Assembly (NCBI GenBank): GCA_002205965.3
Contig: NADL03000748.1
Location: 248,001-312,000 of the forward strand
DNA from: Kappaphycus alvarezii
Taxonomy: Eukaryota > Rhodophyta > Florideophyceae > Gigartinales > Solieriaceae
Direction: 5' to 3'
Length of the DNA: 64,000 nt
Made by a program: the position numbers and the translations under genes. Shown here in pieces: positions 12,160 to 23,508 of this stretch (its first letter is position 1; every line of letters begins with the position of its first letter). Below the pieces are notes generated by a model, which was not told where the DNA came from, ran no database searches, and worked only from the letters and a program-made list of their open reading frames with translations.

Positions 12160-12550
12160 TAGATGCGGTATCTGCCCATAAACACAAAGGGAGGAGGGAG
12201 CGGTGGGTTCGGGCTCGTCGGAGTGGACGGCGATAAAATTAAGTACAGCTCTAGGCGGTGTGTGTCCATGAATAGGAAGGTTGACAGGACCGGCGGGGTC
12301 TTGGTTGTCGGTGGGTGTTTTGTTACTAATAGACTGAGGTGGAGGCGGCGTTTTTCCATCAGAAGCAAGGAGAGGGGATCAGCGGGGTGGGAGACAGGAG
12401 CGGCGGGGTCATCGTTGTCGGTGGGTGTCGGGTTAGAATGAATTGGGGGAGGCTTTTGTCCATTAAAGGCAAAGGGAAGGGATCGGTGGGGTGTTCATTG
12501 TCAGTGGGTGTCGGTGGATTGTTGGTGGGGACGGTGGCAAAATCAAAAGG
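12160..12550. repeat. Degenerate tandem repeat, about 90-100 bp units
   Basis: Four irregular units, each with a block like gtccattaaaggcaaagg, then ggatcggtgggg, then tcattgtcggtgggtgtcgg. Block starts lie at about 12172, 12267, 12354 and 12459. The G/T-rich strand produces stop-poor frames on both strands (proline/threonine-rich on minus), which I regard as repeat artefacts and not genes. Confidence 0.65.
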
Positions 12551-12754
12551 AGGATGGGGTTCGTCACCGAAATTCTTCACATAGTCTTATTGAGCACGAG
12601 CGAAAGCAAACAAACGCCTTCCCTTAAAGTTTGCAAAGCTTGATGTAAACACACCTTTCTGCCTCCTGTCCTTTCTTCTGCCATGGAACCTCTTGCGTGC
12701 TTGTGGGAGTAATTTTGTGTTGAAACGCAAAATAAGGGGTGTAAGGGGTTGGGA

Positions 12755-12975
12755 GTGTTGGGAGAGGGGGGAGGAATCGTTATGCGGTGGGAGGGGGTCG
12801 TTGATGGTAAGTGGGAGGAAGGGTGTGGTGGAAGGGAAAAGGGAGTGTGTAAGAGTTTAAGAGTGTTAGATAAGGAGGATAGGAATCGATGTGCAGTGGG
12901 AGGGGGTGGTTGAAGATAAGAAATGGTGGTTCCGTCAGTGTGGGAAAGTGAGTGGGGCAAGTATCAGGGTTGAGA
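12755..12975. repeat. Two-copy 108-bp G-rich tandem duplication
   Basis: gtgttgggagaggggggaggaatcg at about 12755 recurs as gtgttagataaggaggataggaatcg at 12863, and both are followed by a shared gtgggagggggt(c/g)gttga block. The period is about 108 bases. It follows the 12.2 kb repeat and has similar G-rich composition. The minus-strand proline/serine-rich frame (12960-12577) is a by-product. Confidence 0.6.
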
Positions 12976-13539
12976 GACGGGAAGTGAAATGGAAAGGGTG
13001 TATTGTCACGTGAAGTGAAGGTCGCAGTTTGTGGAGACGTGGTGCGTGGGAATGAGCCGCGTCGAGATGTTAAAATTAAATTTGTTAGAGATTAAAATCG
13101 GTTAAAATTTTGAAACGAAATTGAACGCGCGTGAAAATTATACGTTAGTTGAAAGAAATGTATCATGCGGTTCATATGACAAATGAACCCGCAAGGCTGC
13201 CTGCCAGGCAGTGCGTCGTAAAACCGCCGAAGTCGGGTATTTCAGTGACGTCTCCCACGTTGCACACGCAACTCCGAAATTATTGCCGAAATTGTCCATG
13301 TTTTGGTCTAGTTCATCGGATGCCCTTTGCAAAAACCGTTCCTCCCGTAATTCCACTTGCGAAATTTACGTGGGATATCCGACCGGCATAAATACCTCAT
13401 CATCTTGTCGAGCTCACTGTATCGACTACCCATCTCTGGCCGCCGGAGATTCGATCAAATAATTCAACGCACTCTCCACCTCAATTCTCTCGGCCCCAAT
13501 ACATTTAAATATATTGGGACGAGGGGATTGAACCGAGTG
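12976..13539. other. No gene recognised
   Basis: Overlapping short frames on both strands at about 13138-13462 share no motif I recognise. Near 13523-13533 the sequence gggattgaacc is the reverse complement of a tRNA B-box-like sequence, but no full cloverleaf could be drawn. Confidence 0.3.
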
Positions 13540-13990
13540 GTAGAGAGTCTACCCTATGAGAGCTCTCCCTCAATAGGCTGCTTTTTATATCTGACAGACT
13601 CAGTCTTAATACTCGAGAGTGTGCCCTGTCATCAATGAGCTGCTTTTTATGTCTGACTGGTACGTTACTGAGTAATCTTAGCAATTGAGAGTCTACTTTC
13701 TCCTCAATGTGCTTTTTTTTGTCTTACTCAGTCACATGACTGGGTTTAGTATTATAAAAACATGAGCTCATTCTAGAGTATATTCTAGTCCTCAGTGACC
13801 TTTCTTTTTATGTCTGACTGACTTTTGTTGTTAATAATGAATTTACCTCTCCTCAATGATCTGCTTTTTATTTCTCAGTCATAATAGTTGAGAGTGTAGC
13901 CCCTCAACCAGTCTATTGACTATCTCGTCAATAGGGTACTTTTTCATTTCATTCTCGATTGTCAATAATGTTGTAACAGTACGGTACTGT
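13540..13990. repeat. Degenerate tandem repeat with ctgctttttatgtctgac core
   Basis: Six imperfect units of about 60-90 bases. Each contains ctcaatgagctgctttttatgtctgac or a variant (starts about 13568, 13630, 13699, 13789, 13850 and 13924), and most are followed by gagagtctac or gagagtgtag. Unit length and sequence are variable, which suggests an old array. Confidence 0.7.
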
Positions 13991-14673
13991 ACGAATGAAT
14001 TGTTTTCTATGAGAGTCTACTAGAATATTAGTGCTTAGGTGCCTGGAACTTTTAACAGAATTCAGATTTATCGCTCTGAAAGGAAGGATGAAAACAAAAA
14101 ATAGATTCCACTAACAGCAATTGGGAAAAAAATCAACAATGGTTTACTGTTGATTCCGAAAACACGAAGGGGAATGTACATACACAGCATTTATAGCTGA
14201 GTTTGTGTTTTCTTTGTATTCAAATTACACTGGAATCTCAGTTATAGAGCACGAAATTGTACATCCTGAGAACTTTTTGTGTCTTCAACTCTCTTATTCC
14301 CACCTTCTCTAACTTCTCAGGGTAACTATCTAGTATAACTTCATCATGTGGACATCTTGGTCGCTTCTGAACTCTTTCAAGCCACTTGCGCCCTATGTTA
14401 TCACAGAATTGATGCTAGTGAGCTATCACGGATGATATGCTCAAGGGAATAGTTTCCTCAGCTCTCCATTTTCTAATCATCTCACCGAAAGCTGTCTAAT
14501 GGTAAACTTTACGTGAAGCATCAAACTTGTAAAGCTACCATAATCTATCTAGCTGCGCGAAATGAACATACCATTGAATGTTCTGTGTTCGCAACTACTG
14601 TACTCTAAAGGAACCAATGAGGTTATTAATGACTATTACCTTTTAGGGTTCAAATATTGTAGACAACTATGTC
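13991..14673. other. Intergenic stretch downstream of acidic-protein gene
   Basis: No supported gene. A 67-codon plus-strand frame (14562-14765) runs into the antisense of the acidic tail and is an artefact. It begins with a GTAC palindrome cluster (acagtacggtactgtac, about 13977-13993). Confidence 0.3.
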
Positions 14674-16366
14674 CTACATGTCAAGTTCCATTTCTTCGTC
14701 GTCGTCCTCCTCTTCGCCTTCCTCTTCCTGTCCATCATTTTCATTCTCCATCTCTTCCTCACTAGCCATCACGGGCAATAGATCTTCCTTGCTTTCATCA
14801 TCCTTCTGACTATCTTCTTTCAGGTCCTTTTCCACATTCTCCTCATCGTGCTCCTCCTCCGTGACCTTACATGTAACCTTCTAGATTCTCACCGATCATC
14901 CCCTCGGGAAGCATCAAAACAGTAAAGATTCCGTCTAAAGTACGTTCACGTGCATCAATAGAGGTAGCTATTTCAACTATATCACAATAATCGATAACCA
15001 TCAAATCCTAGGGTCCAGAATCTCTCACAGCACACGGGAAATGGCATAAAAGGCAGCAATACACCGAAGCGGATAACGTTATAGCTCATGGATTGGCAGA
15101 GCCTTATCAATCCACAAAAAAAGCGGATGAAATATGCCGCGGCGTCCATTAAGCTGACAATACGGCGCCAGCTTCGCTTCTGAGTTCCTTTGCGTCTGGG
15201 GAGTGCGGACTTCCTACCACCAATCTTAACAAAGACGTCATGTTCTGCAACAAATACCGCCTCCAATCGTTCCTTTCAGAAGTCCAAATACGCCTTCTTG
15301 TTCTTCTCGTTCATACCTTTGTCATTTTCGAAGGGAACCACAGTGTTCGGGATTGAGTTAATCTTCACTTTAGAACACATATCTGCGTTTGGTATGCCCG
15401 ATAGATGTACTCTGAATCGTGAACAGAAACTCCACGTCAGTCCAGTTCACAAATAGTTATCCACATGTTCGAAAGAAATCTAGAAGAGCATTTTTCTTAC
15501 CCTTGTTCGGCACTAACAAAATGTTACCATAAAGTTATTCCGTGACATGCAGTCCTATCTCCATTCTCGTCGGCGCACGCTTACCGGACAGAACAGGTAT
15601 TACATTGAAAGTTTGGTCCTTCCAAACTCGCTTCACCTCCCGTAGCTCAACAGATCTCCTACAGGAAGAGTCGACGGGGCTCTACTACTGCTTGGATCAC
15701 TGTCATTGCAACTAGTTAGACAAGAAGCCGTTGACCGACTAGATGCAGCCTTTTCGGTAACACCTCCTGCCTCCTCCGTATCTTTAGGTGCACCCTCAAT
15801 GATGTGGCGGAAGGGGGGTCCTTTTCTGAATAATTCTTTTCGCCTCTCCCCGGGTGTGGACTTCGGCGTGCTCTCTCCCGTACCTGCCACCGTCATTCTG
15901 AGCAACTGCACTTGTTCAGAACCATTCTCCCTGTACAACGGCATATGTCAGCTTTATCCGTGTCTTTCCCTCTTCTGCACTCCTTTTCGCTCCCTCCGAT
16001 ATATTCTCCCCGAACTGTTAGCAGAAAGAGACTCGGTAGCCTCCGATTTGTCCTCATCATTGTTTCCTTCCTTTTCAATCTCTGAATGGGCGTTCTGAGG
16101 CTTCATTCCCAGAACAACTCTGGCCCGAACGACATTTCTCAATCGGCGTTTGGTAGAAAAAGGGCAGCCTGACGCGAGCAGCCTTGTTCGTCTTTTTCGT
16201 AGAAAATGGGAGCTCCACCGAGTAGTCGGTGTTATTGGAGACGCAGCGCTCTTCTGCTTCTTAGACGCTCTCTCCAACACGGTTGGGGCGGTACGTTTCC
16301 CACTGGAAGATGTCTTCTGCGCGAGCGACGAGCTCCTTGTCGTGGTTATCCCTTCCCAGAATCCAT
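14674..16366 (-). pseudogene. Probable nuclear protein with basic N-terminus and acidic C-terminal tail, frame-broken
   Basis: Reading from an ATG at 16366, the N-terminal part is Ser/Lys/Arg-rich, with nuclear-localisation-like runs (ERASKKQKSAASP, FLRKRRTRLL, KRRLRNVVRARVVL). The middle part is charged (REVKRVWKDQTFNVIPVLS near 15640-15585; KVKINSIPNTVVPFENDKG near 15375-15320). The last 60 or so residues are dominated by Glu/Asp (EEEGEEEDDDEEMELDM then a stop at 14674-14676). At least four frame changes and stops near 15535 and 15455 separate these parts. An acidic tail after a folded core is typical of histone chaperones and other chromatin proteins, but I could not match a family, so function is not assigned. 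Length would be about 560 residues if continuous. It may be intact in the organism if the breaks are assembly indels. Confidence 0.45.
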
Positions 16367-17555
16367 TCAGCGGTTCGAGATGGGAGAGCTTGCTATGGGA
16401 AGGGTCAAAAAGTTGCTAAAGTAAAGAGGAGAAAGTTGGAAGTATGGGAAGGGGGAAGTGGAGATTGAAGATGAAACGAGAGTATTCTCACGTGCTTGGC
16501 TGAGCAAGAGGTCACTTGATGTTTTCGTGCTCACCCTCCAGGTCCTCTCTGCTCACACATCCCCGGGGGTGTGAAGTGCAGTGGAAAGCTCGCATTATAC
16601 GTGGGGTTGTGTGCTGTCTCAAATTATGGTGGTTTGCTACTCGATGGAAACATGTGGTTTCCCGGTAGATCACACTCCCGCTCTCAGTAGTAATAATAAA
16701 CATAAATTTTAAATATTTTCAGAGTATAATTAACGTACTATCAATAGTTTGTGATTTTTGATGCTTGAGTCCTTGAGACCCAAAAAACGAAACACAGATT
16801 GTCAATTTTTGCCGCGTAAACTCCATAGCCGTAACCAAGTCCCACTTCCCAATTACACCATCCTCCTTCCCCATTGCAATTGGAGCTTTGAGGTGCGTCC
16901 ATTTTCACCATTCCCTTAACCATCCCCTATCGATCACCAGTGCGACCTTCCCCTCACTCCTTTTCCAACGTATAGGTATATTCCTATAGCATTCTTCCTT
17001 CTCTCTCCAACTACTCTATCATTCAGCGTCCCCCATATCTCCCTTCATTGGACCGGTACTTTAACCCGATTCCATCACCCGTCTCTGCTCTCCTGCTCAT
17101 GACCTACAGCCAACAGTGTCACCACCATCTTCTTTGTCTATACAGGTGACCTGTCACAATGCCCCTAAACCTTCCGTCCCACTCCAAATCTATTCTCGTC
17201 GCCTATATCCTTCCAAATGGAAGACAGGTTTGGTACCCTGCGACCGTAGAACATATACACGTAGTTCTACTAAGGGAGGCTCGTGTGCAAGCTGGGTATA
17301 TTATTGCGACGGAGCACTAATGTTTGAAGCGAGCATGGGCACCAACAGAAACGTAGCCAGGTGGAGTTTGTGCAATTTTGAGCTCAGGATAGAGATGATG
17401 AGCATGGGCCACATGCTGCGCTGAATGGAGATTTGAAGAAGGCAGTGACTGCTTCGGCACAGCTGACGGGGTTCCTGAAAAGAACCATTCTGATTTTCCC
17501 AGATGCGCAAGAAACGACGCCAACGCAGTAATACTAATACTGTGAAAATACCCTG
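16367..17555. other. No gene recognised
   Basis: Several overlapping frames of 60-100 codons on both strands (for example plus 17116-17424 and minus 17562-17317), none with a motif I recognise. The first 100-200 bases would hold the promoter of the minus-strand acidic-protein gene; no element stands out. Confidence 0.3.
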
Positions 17556-18360
17556 TTGCCACGTACTAATAATATCAGTGGAATGAATCAGGATAGTTTG
17601 TCACGTCGAGAATTTGAGGACTTCGTGCAGCAACTGCGTTCGGCACATAATTATTTACTCCAAGTTGTAACGATGATGAAGCAAATGTCCTCAACACAGA
17701 CATGTGATCATCATGAAGTTATCGAGGAACGAGTAGATTTATTCGACTGAATAAAGGTGGACATTTTCAGGTGTCTGCAGGCCACTTACTATATCTTGTC
17801 TCCGAAAAATGAACCTTTCGGGGAGTCTCTGGAATTCGACAGCATCATGCGCAGTTATCGACTGGAATTTAAGTACGACTGTGACTTTACACTATTCAAG
17901 TACATTGTCACCACATTTCCTGTGCGATTACCTCCCTGACGGTGCCCTCCGGAAGCTCCTTCGCCCCATCCCTAATGGACATAAATATCCTCGCCAGAAC
18001 CTAAACGAGGCTGAAGCTATTTTGCTACGGGGACTTCTTTCTTCAGGTGGTGGTTTCTCTAACTTTCGGACGTGCGGTCTTTAATAGTGAGAAGGGAAAC
18101 ATAAATGCGCGTCCTGGGAGGGTTGCAGCAGATATGGAAGAACGTCTTTCTCAATGCGTTTTTTTGTTGACGAAGCTGTAACACTGATCAAGTCAGATTG
18201 GGAAATCAGTGGAGTCATTAAATTGCCCAACGTTAACATGGATAAATTCTGTTTGGGATCAGGAGAACATAGTATTCTGTCTAAGCCCGAATGGGCTGAA
18301 GCTGATCAAAACTTAACAGAGGGGGATAAATCCAAGCTACATACCTTCTTGCTTCGATAG
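17556..18360 (+). pseudogene. Unclassified plus-strand coding relic
   Basis: Consecutive plus-strand frames read as protein-like sequence: RREFEDFVQQLRSAHNYLL (17556-17750), then SLEFDSIMRSYRLEFKYDCD (17757-17939), LNEAEAILLRGLLSSGGGF (17809-18084 frame) and MRFFVDEAVTLIKSDWEISG (18154-18360). Each is broken from the next by a stop or frame change. The first block is helical and could be gag-like, but there is no zinc knuckle and I assign no family. It lies 950 bases upstream of the Gypsy 5' LTR and outside it. Confidence 0.3.
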
Positions 18361-19309
18361 ACTTGGGAAGGTGATGCTTCTGTTCGGATGTTTAGGTTGA
18401 ATGGTAGTTTGCATGGTACGGATACACAAGGGGTGCGTCTTGGAGTTCTGAGAGTGCATATTCCCGTGTAGTCTTCGCAGGAGTAGAATTATACAGATGA
18501 AATTGATGCTTTACTTAACCATTTTTAGATCAAGAGAGCCTTGAGAAATAAACAATCGCGAGGAGGATATTTGTGAATTTTTCGCCAGCCAAATTACTTC
18601 TACTTCTACATAATCCTTACTAGCACATTATTGGTTTCATACTAGTAGAAGTAATACAAGCCAATATGATTCCATTAGATAAAATATTATTGGAATCATT
18701 GTTCCATTCTACAGATTCCATTATTATGCAAGCATTAAAATTGTCACGTTATATATATCAGTATGGTATTGTTACTTTTTACTGAACAGGTATATTTTGA
18801 TAGTATGATATTAATAGTAATCCAACACTGTACCAGTAAATAAGAAACCAATACATTTTTTGTCATTATCCAATGTTTTTAGTGTATTGCGCAACTACTA
18901 TGCAGTGTAGGGTCTAATTTTACCATCCTCGGTAATAAAAATTATTTGAGCGCTTCGCTTCATCAGAGAACTATATTTTTCCTATATCAGTCACGAAATT
19001 ACTTCTTGAAATGATTATTCTGTTTCATTATATTTTAACATTGATTTCGAATTCCACTCTACTATTTCTGATTGGGATTGCATTAGACAAGACTAAATTC
19101 TGTAATCAGTCCCATGTGAGGCTGAAAGTTTGCAACTAAGTTCTGAATGTCTTTTCTGATTTTTGATGTGGTTTGAATTAGCATTTTGTGCGCAGATCTG
19201 TGGCTCAAATTTGTACGTAGTCATTTCCACCTGTGCTCTGTGAATGTACACAGTAGATAGATCCGCTACCTGCTATAGTCATCCATGACTGAAGCGCAAT
19301 ATCTGTTAC
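18361..19309. other. AT-rich spacer, no gene
   Basis: Strongly AT-rich and without usable open frames. The last five bases (gttac, 19305-19309) are the probable left half of the target-site duplication of the Gypsy element. Confidence 0.4.
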
Positions 19310-19398
19310 TGTTACGACTGAGAGCAATTTTGGAGTACTGGAGTTGCAAATGCGCGGATATCTGCAGCCTTATATTCGTCCAATATTGATTAATTGCA
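19310..19398 (+). repeat. Gypsy 5' LTR, first part
   Basis: Aligns with 29403 onward: both start TGTTACGACTG and share gcaaatgcgc(a/g)gatatctgcag. It is interrupted at 19398 by the LINE insertion and resumes at 23509. Confidence 0.85.
19386..19398. repeat. LINE target-site duplication, left copy
   Basis: ttgattaattgca, identical to 23496-23508 on the other side of the LINE. The flanking bases on both sides differ, so the exact match is 13 bases. Confidence 0.88.
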
Positions 19399-19491
19399 AT
19401 TTTGTCTTACATCCTTGTTGAATATGCGTAACAACACACCATCCCCACCCTCCACCCGGAGATCTTCGCCACTTCGTTCCTCAAACTGGCC

Positions 19492-20590
19492 ATGGGCTTC
19501 CGCTCCTTCAGCCCACTCGACCTCGACGACGACGCCGCCATCTCTCGTTTCGCGGCGTCCATGAAGAAAGACGCCGGCTTCCCGGCCGTCAAAACAATGA
19601 TGAGACAAGAGTTCGCTCTTCTCACCAAGCTCTCGACTGCCTTCTTCCCGGACCTCGCCACCCCGCCGGCCCCCGTAGATAATGGCGACGCCCCTACGCC
19701 TGAGACTTCTGGAACCGCCCCCATCCCTACCTATGCCGCTGTCGCTGCACGCCCTGCACCTGCACGCCCCGCGCGCTCCCTGCCCGCTCTACGTCTTCAG
19801 GACCCTCCTCCAACCGACACCCCGAAGAACCCGACTGCCCGATGCCCTTGACTCGACGCGCCCGCTCTACGATCGCCTCCACTGCACGCAGGCTCTGTGC
19901 TCCAGAACCCTGCCAATTCGTGTACGTTCAGGCCGCCGAGCAAACCGGCCGCATCCGCAACCCCTCCCACATCCGTCATGCTCTCCGCGAGGGAGGACTG
20001 CGCGCACCAATCGCCGTACTCCAATCGAGCACCCCCTCTGTCTTCTTCCTTGTTGCACCCGAGCGAGCCGTCCCCCTCATCCCCTACGCCTATCGACGCT
20101 TTCGTCAACAGGCCACCGCCGAAGACCTCATCGTCCCGACACTCACATTCACGGCACTTCGCCACCCCCGTGACGCCTGCGCCTCCGCTGCTGATATCGC
20201 TGCCCTTCATCAAATCATCATGGCGGAAATCAACCGCCTCTCTTCGGAGGAATGCATATGGCGCCTGCGCCACGACTTCCTTGCACGCTCCGCCCCATCG
20301 CTGACTCCCTCACCCGGACCCAACGCGAACCTGCTGCACATCTCAACTCCGACAACACTCCCCATCCCTCCGACCAGTCCCTCGCCGCCGTACCCCCAGT
20401 GCAGCACATCACACCCCAGCCGCCTACATCCCCCGCGCCCCACGCCCCGCAGCGCCAGGATGCTTCCCTCCCCTCCCCCCACCTCCCCCACATCCCCCTC
20501 GACGACCTCGACGCCACCGGCAATATCCCCACGAGCCCACTTCGCACACCTCCCCCTGTCGATGCTGACATGGCAACGACGCAATGAGTA
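19492..20590 (+). pseudogene. LINE ORF1-like region
   Basis: The first part (19492-19851) starts MGFRSFSPLDLDDDAAISRF and turns Ala/Pro-rich. The text then continues in another frame from about 19842, with QFVYVQAAEQTGRIRNPSHI, SVFFLVAPERAVPLIPYAYR and ADIAALHQIIMAEINRL. After about 20300 it becomes low-complexity Pro/Ser/Thr. At least one frame change (near 19840) breaks it. No RNA-recognition motif or zinc knuckle was identified, so calling it ORF1 rests on its position upstream of the RT ORF. Overlapping frames on both strands here are produced by the GC-rich composition. Confidence 0.5.
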
Positions 20591-23445
20591 CAACCGGCAT
20601 GAACCCCCAATCGTGCCCTCTACCCGATATCATCTTCCCGATGCGGGTTCCAACGCTCAAATACCTACCCAACTGCCTCCGCGCAGACCTCCATCGCCTA
20701 TTCCACGACCTCTACTCCCGATACAACTCAGCCCGCACACAAGACACCCAAGCTGACGCACTCTCTTGCATCCTGGCAACGCCAAAACTAGTTCTTCGCA
20801 GGAATGGCCGGCACGAGACACGAACTCGCTCTTCACTGGCGTTCATCTCAACCCTCCGCAACCGCATCCGCCTCGCTAGGCAAGGACAGTGGCAACAGCT
20901 TTACACGAGCTGCACTGACGCCTTTCCACCACTGCAACACCCCACTGCGCCGCAGAGGGCGACCCAGTCTCCAATACAACGATGTCAACGATACGTCCGG
21001 GACGGATGTCTCTCCAAAGCAACGGCTGCCCTCCTACAGAATACGCCACCGGCGACGCCTTCCCCACACACACTTCCCATCCTCCAAACCTTCACCCCTC
21101 GCCCCTCCAAGCCACGCCAACCCCTCAGCCCGAACTCCCCACCGTCACCCCCTTCGCCGAGTCCACAGTTCGACGAGCCTTACAAGCCCTGAATAGGCAC
21201 TCGGCACCCGGACCAGATGGCATGCGACCCTCCATCCTTCGCGTCCTCTCGACGGCTCCAGCGGGCGGAGAACCACAAGCAAACGCACTGTCAGCCCTAA
21301 CGGACTTCGTCAACAAGCTCGCAAACGGCACTGTACCCTCCTCACTCCAAACCTGCCTCTCCGCCGCATCACTGATCGCAATCCCGAAAAGCTCACCTGA
21401 CTCTCTACGTCTACGGCCCATAGCAATCGGGATCCTATACAGACGTTTTGTGGCACGGCTCCTCGCAGCTAGACTCAGCAACGACGGCGTCTTTCTCTCG
21501 CACCTACGACCGCTGCAACACGCAGTTGGCTCTAAACACGGCATTGAAGCTATCATACACGCCCTCCGCCTCACGGCTTCTGCCCTCAAAGATCAAGACT
21601 ACGTCCTACTGAAAATCGACCTCTCCAACGCCTTCAACAGCGTGGAGCGCTCCTGTTTTCTCCGCTCGGTCATCGACTACGCTCCACAGGCGGCCAGGTT
21701 CGTTCACCTAACCTACGGGAGGGCCTCGGATTTGCACTTCGGCCCCTACGTCCTGCAGTCTGCCACAGGTACACACCAAGGCGACCCTCTCGCCATGCAC
21801 CTGTACGCACTCGCCATCCAACCTTTCCTCCGCCATCTGCACACATCCTTCCCCGCAGCGCGATGCACGCATGGTATGCCGACGACGGCAACATCATCCT
21901 TCCCTCCCGTGACGCCCGGATCTACTGCATACAATCGAGAGGGAAGGCAGGCAGATAGGAATGTTTATTAACTTGCAGAAGACTGAAGCATGGTGGTTCG
22001 GAAAGGACAACCTCCCCCGCCTCCCCTGCAAAATCGTCACTGCCGAGGCCACTACAGTGCTCGGGTCCCCGATCGGAACTGACCGCGGATGCTCTTCTCT
22101 CTCTCCCACACAGCCTCCAGTCCGCCCGGAACATCTGGGCAGCCCTTCCAGCCCTCCGGGATCCCCAAACTTCCTTCCACCTCCTTCGCCACTGCGCAAG
22201 CGCATGCAAGCTCGTGTACACCCTTCGGACAACCCCGCCGCACCTAACCCTTTCTTTATCAAATGCGTTTGATGAAGAACTGCGAGGGGCTTTTCAAAGG
22301 ATTCATCGCGACCTTCATCAGGCTTCTTGGCACTGCGCAACACTTCCATTCACAATGGGCGGCCTGGGGCTCACACTCACATCCTCAATCTACGCCGCCG
22401 CTCATCTATGTTCCATGCTCAGTACCTACCACATCATCCTCGACCTACTCCCGGAAGACGGACGCCACCTCCTCACCTCTGCCGTCCGCAGAACGCACAG
22501 CTCCCTCGACCAGTCCCTCCTCCCGACCACCTCCAACTCGAGCCCCTGCTCGCCCGCCTTCAAACGGTGGGCCCACCGCAAGGCGTCCAGCCAACTATCA
22601 CCAATGCCATTCACGAGCAACGCCTCCAAGCATACCTAACTTCTCCCCGCAACATGAAACCGCAGCCCAACGCCTCGCGAGGAACCTTAGCTGCCGAACC
22701 CGCTCTGCCAACTCCCCTTTCCTCACACTCCCGGACTCACGCAGCTCTACTCGAGTCTCCCCCGAGATCTGGACGTACATGGTCCTACTGCGCCTCGGCA
22801 ACCCGGTCTTCAGTGGCCTCGACCGGTGCCCTCGATGTCTGCTCTCCAACGCTCGCTCCCGCCCATCCTCGACCCGCTCGGCAGACACGCGACTCATTGC
22901 CCAACTATGGAAGGATTTCTCCGAAGGCACAACCACCTACGGAACAAGCTGTTCTCCCTACTTCGGCACCCATCCGCAATGCTCAACCCCACCCTCGAGT
23001 ACACCTTCCCCGCGGAAAACCACCTCCCGCCCCAAGACCGTCACAGGATGGACATCTTAATCAACAATTACGAGCTCTCTCCTCGCCCCTGCGCCATAGA
23101 TGTCTTTGTCGCCAGCCCGTACACAGCTGCCGCCATCCCCCACGCCCGCAAGACCCCAGGCGGCGCCACTTCCCTGTGGAGACCCAGAAGAGGGCACGCT
23201 ACGCCGACCTTTGCGCAACAATACACGCCGACTTCTTCCCCCTCGGGTTTGACACACATGGGGCACTGGGCTCCTCTGCTCCACACGCGCTAGGGAAGAT
23301 AGCCGCCTTCTTCTCCACACGACGCGGCACTACCGCTGCCGTCGAATACGACCGCCTGGTCACTACCCTCTCCTCCCTCGTTCTCCAGCTCACGGCCCAT
23401 GCCGTAGCTCGCCGTGCCCTGTCTCTCGCATCACCTGATGCGTGA
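20584..23445 (+). pseudogene. LINE ORF2: reverse transcriptase plus restriction-like endonuclease, frame-broken
   Basis: Starting at ATG 20584, the N-terminal part includes LYSRYNSARTQDTQADALSC and RRNGRHETRTR. RT follows in a second frame: HSAPGPDGMRPSILRVL (about 21200), LRPIAIGILYRRFVARLLAA, LKIDLSNAFNSVERSCFL (catalytic Asp, about 21615) and SATGTHQGDPLAMHLYALA. The second catalytic pair WYADDGNIILPSRD follows near 21869 after a frame change. After RT come KTEAWWF and TTVLGSPIGTD, then LPFTMGG. A C-x2-C element (LDRCPRC, about 22820) leads to DPLGRHATHCPTM and LRRHNHLRN, then MDILINN and CAIDVFVAS, fitting a Cys/His finger and an RLE-type nuclease. The C-terminal end reads RARYADLCATIHADFFPLGF and stops at 23445. 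At least five frame changes interrupt it, with few stops. Confidence 0.8.
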
Positions 23446-23495
23446 GTGACCCTGCTCGGTTTAGTGAACTTGTAATAAAAGCGTTTGTTTGTTTG

Positions 23496-23508
23496 TTGAT
23501 TAATTGCA
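23496..23508. repeat. LINE target-site duplication, right copy
   Basis: ttgattaattgca, identical to 19386-19398. It directly follows the GTTT tail of the LINE. Confidence 0.88.

Larger units (their letters stand above)
19399..23495 (+). mobile_element. GC-rich non-LTR retrotransposon (LINE) inserted in the Gypsy LTR
   Basis: A 4.1 kb segment, visibly richer in G+C than its surroundings, lies between identical 13-bp repeats. It carries an ORF1-like region, a reverse transcriptase, a Cys/His motif and a C-terminal restriction-like endonuclease region. It ends with aataaaagcgtttgtttgtttg, a short GTTT repeat tail of the kind many LINEs carry instead of poly(A). The 5' end at 19399 lies only about 90 bases before the first ORF, so the copy may be near full length. 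The duplication is perfect, so the insertion is younger than the surrounding Gypsy. Several frame changes mean the copy is not coding as written. Confidence 0.88.

Noticed and set aside
11991-12960. Pro/Thr/Ser-rich minus-strand frames and Gly/Val-rich plus-strand frames
   Set aside because: Generated by G/T-rich tandem repeats; no conserved motif.
13511-13575. Reverse-strand B-box-like ggttcaatcccc with an anticodon-arm-like hairpin
   Set aside because: T-stem and acceptor stem do not pair; at best a tRNA-derived remnant.
14674-16366. Identification of the acidic-tailed protein as SPT16 or SSRP1 (FACT)
   Set aside because: The acidic tail fits but core motifs of those families could not be matched; left unnamed.
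22327-23445. 372-codon frame read as a single protein
   Set aside because: Only its last part (from about 23160) matches LINE C-terminal sequence; upstream, the conserved residues are in other frames, so the long frame is a GC-rich artefact.
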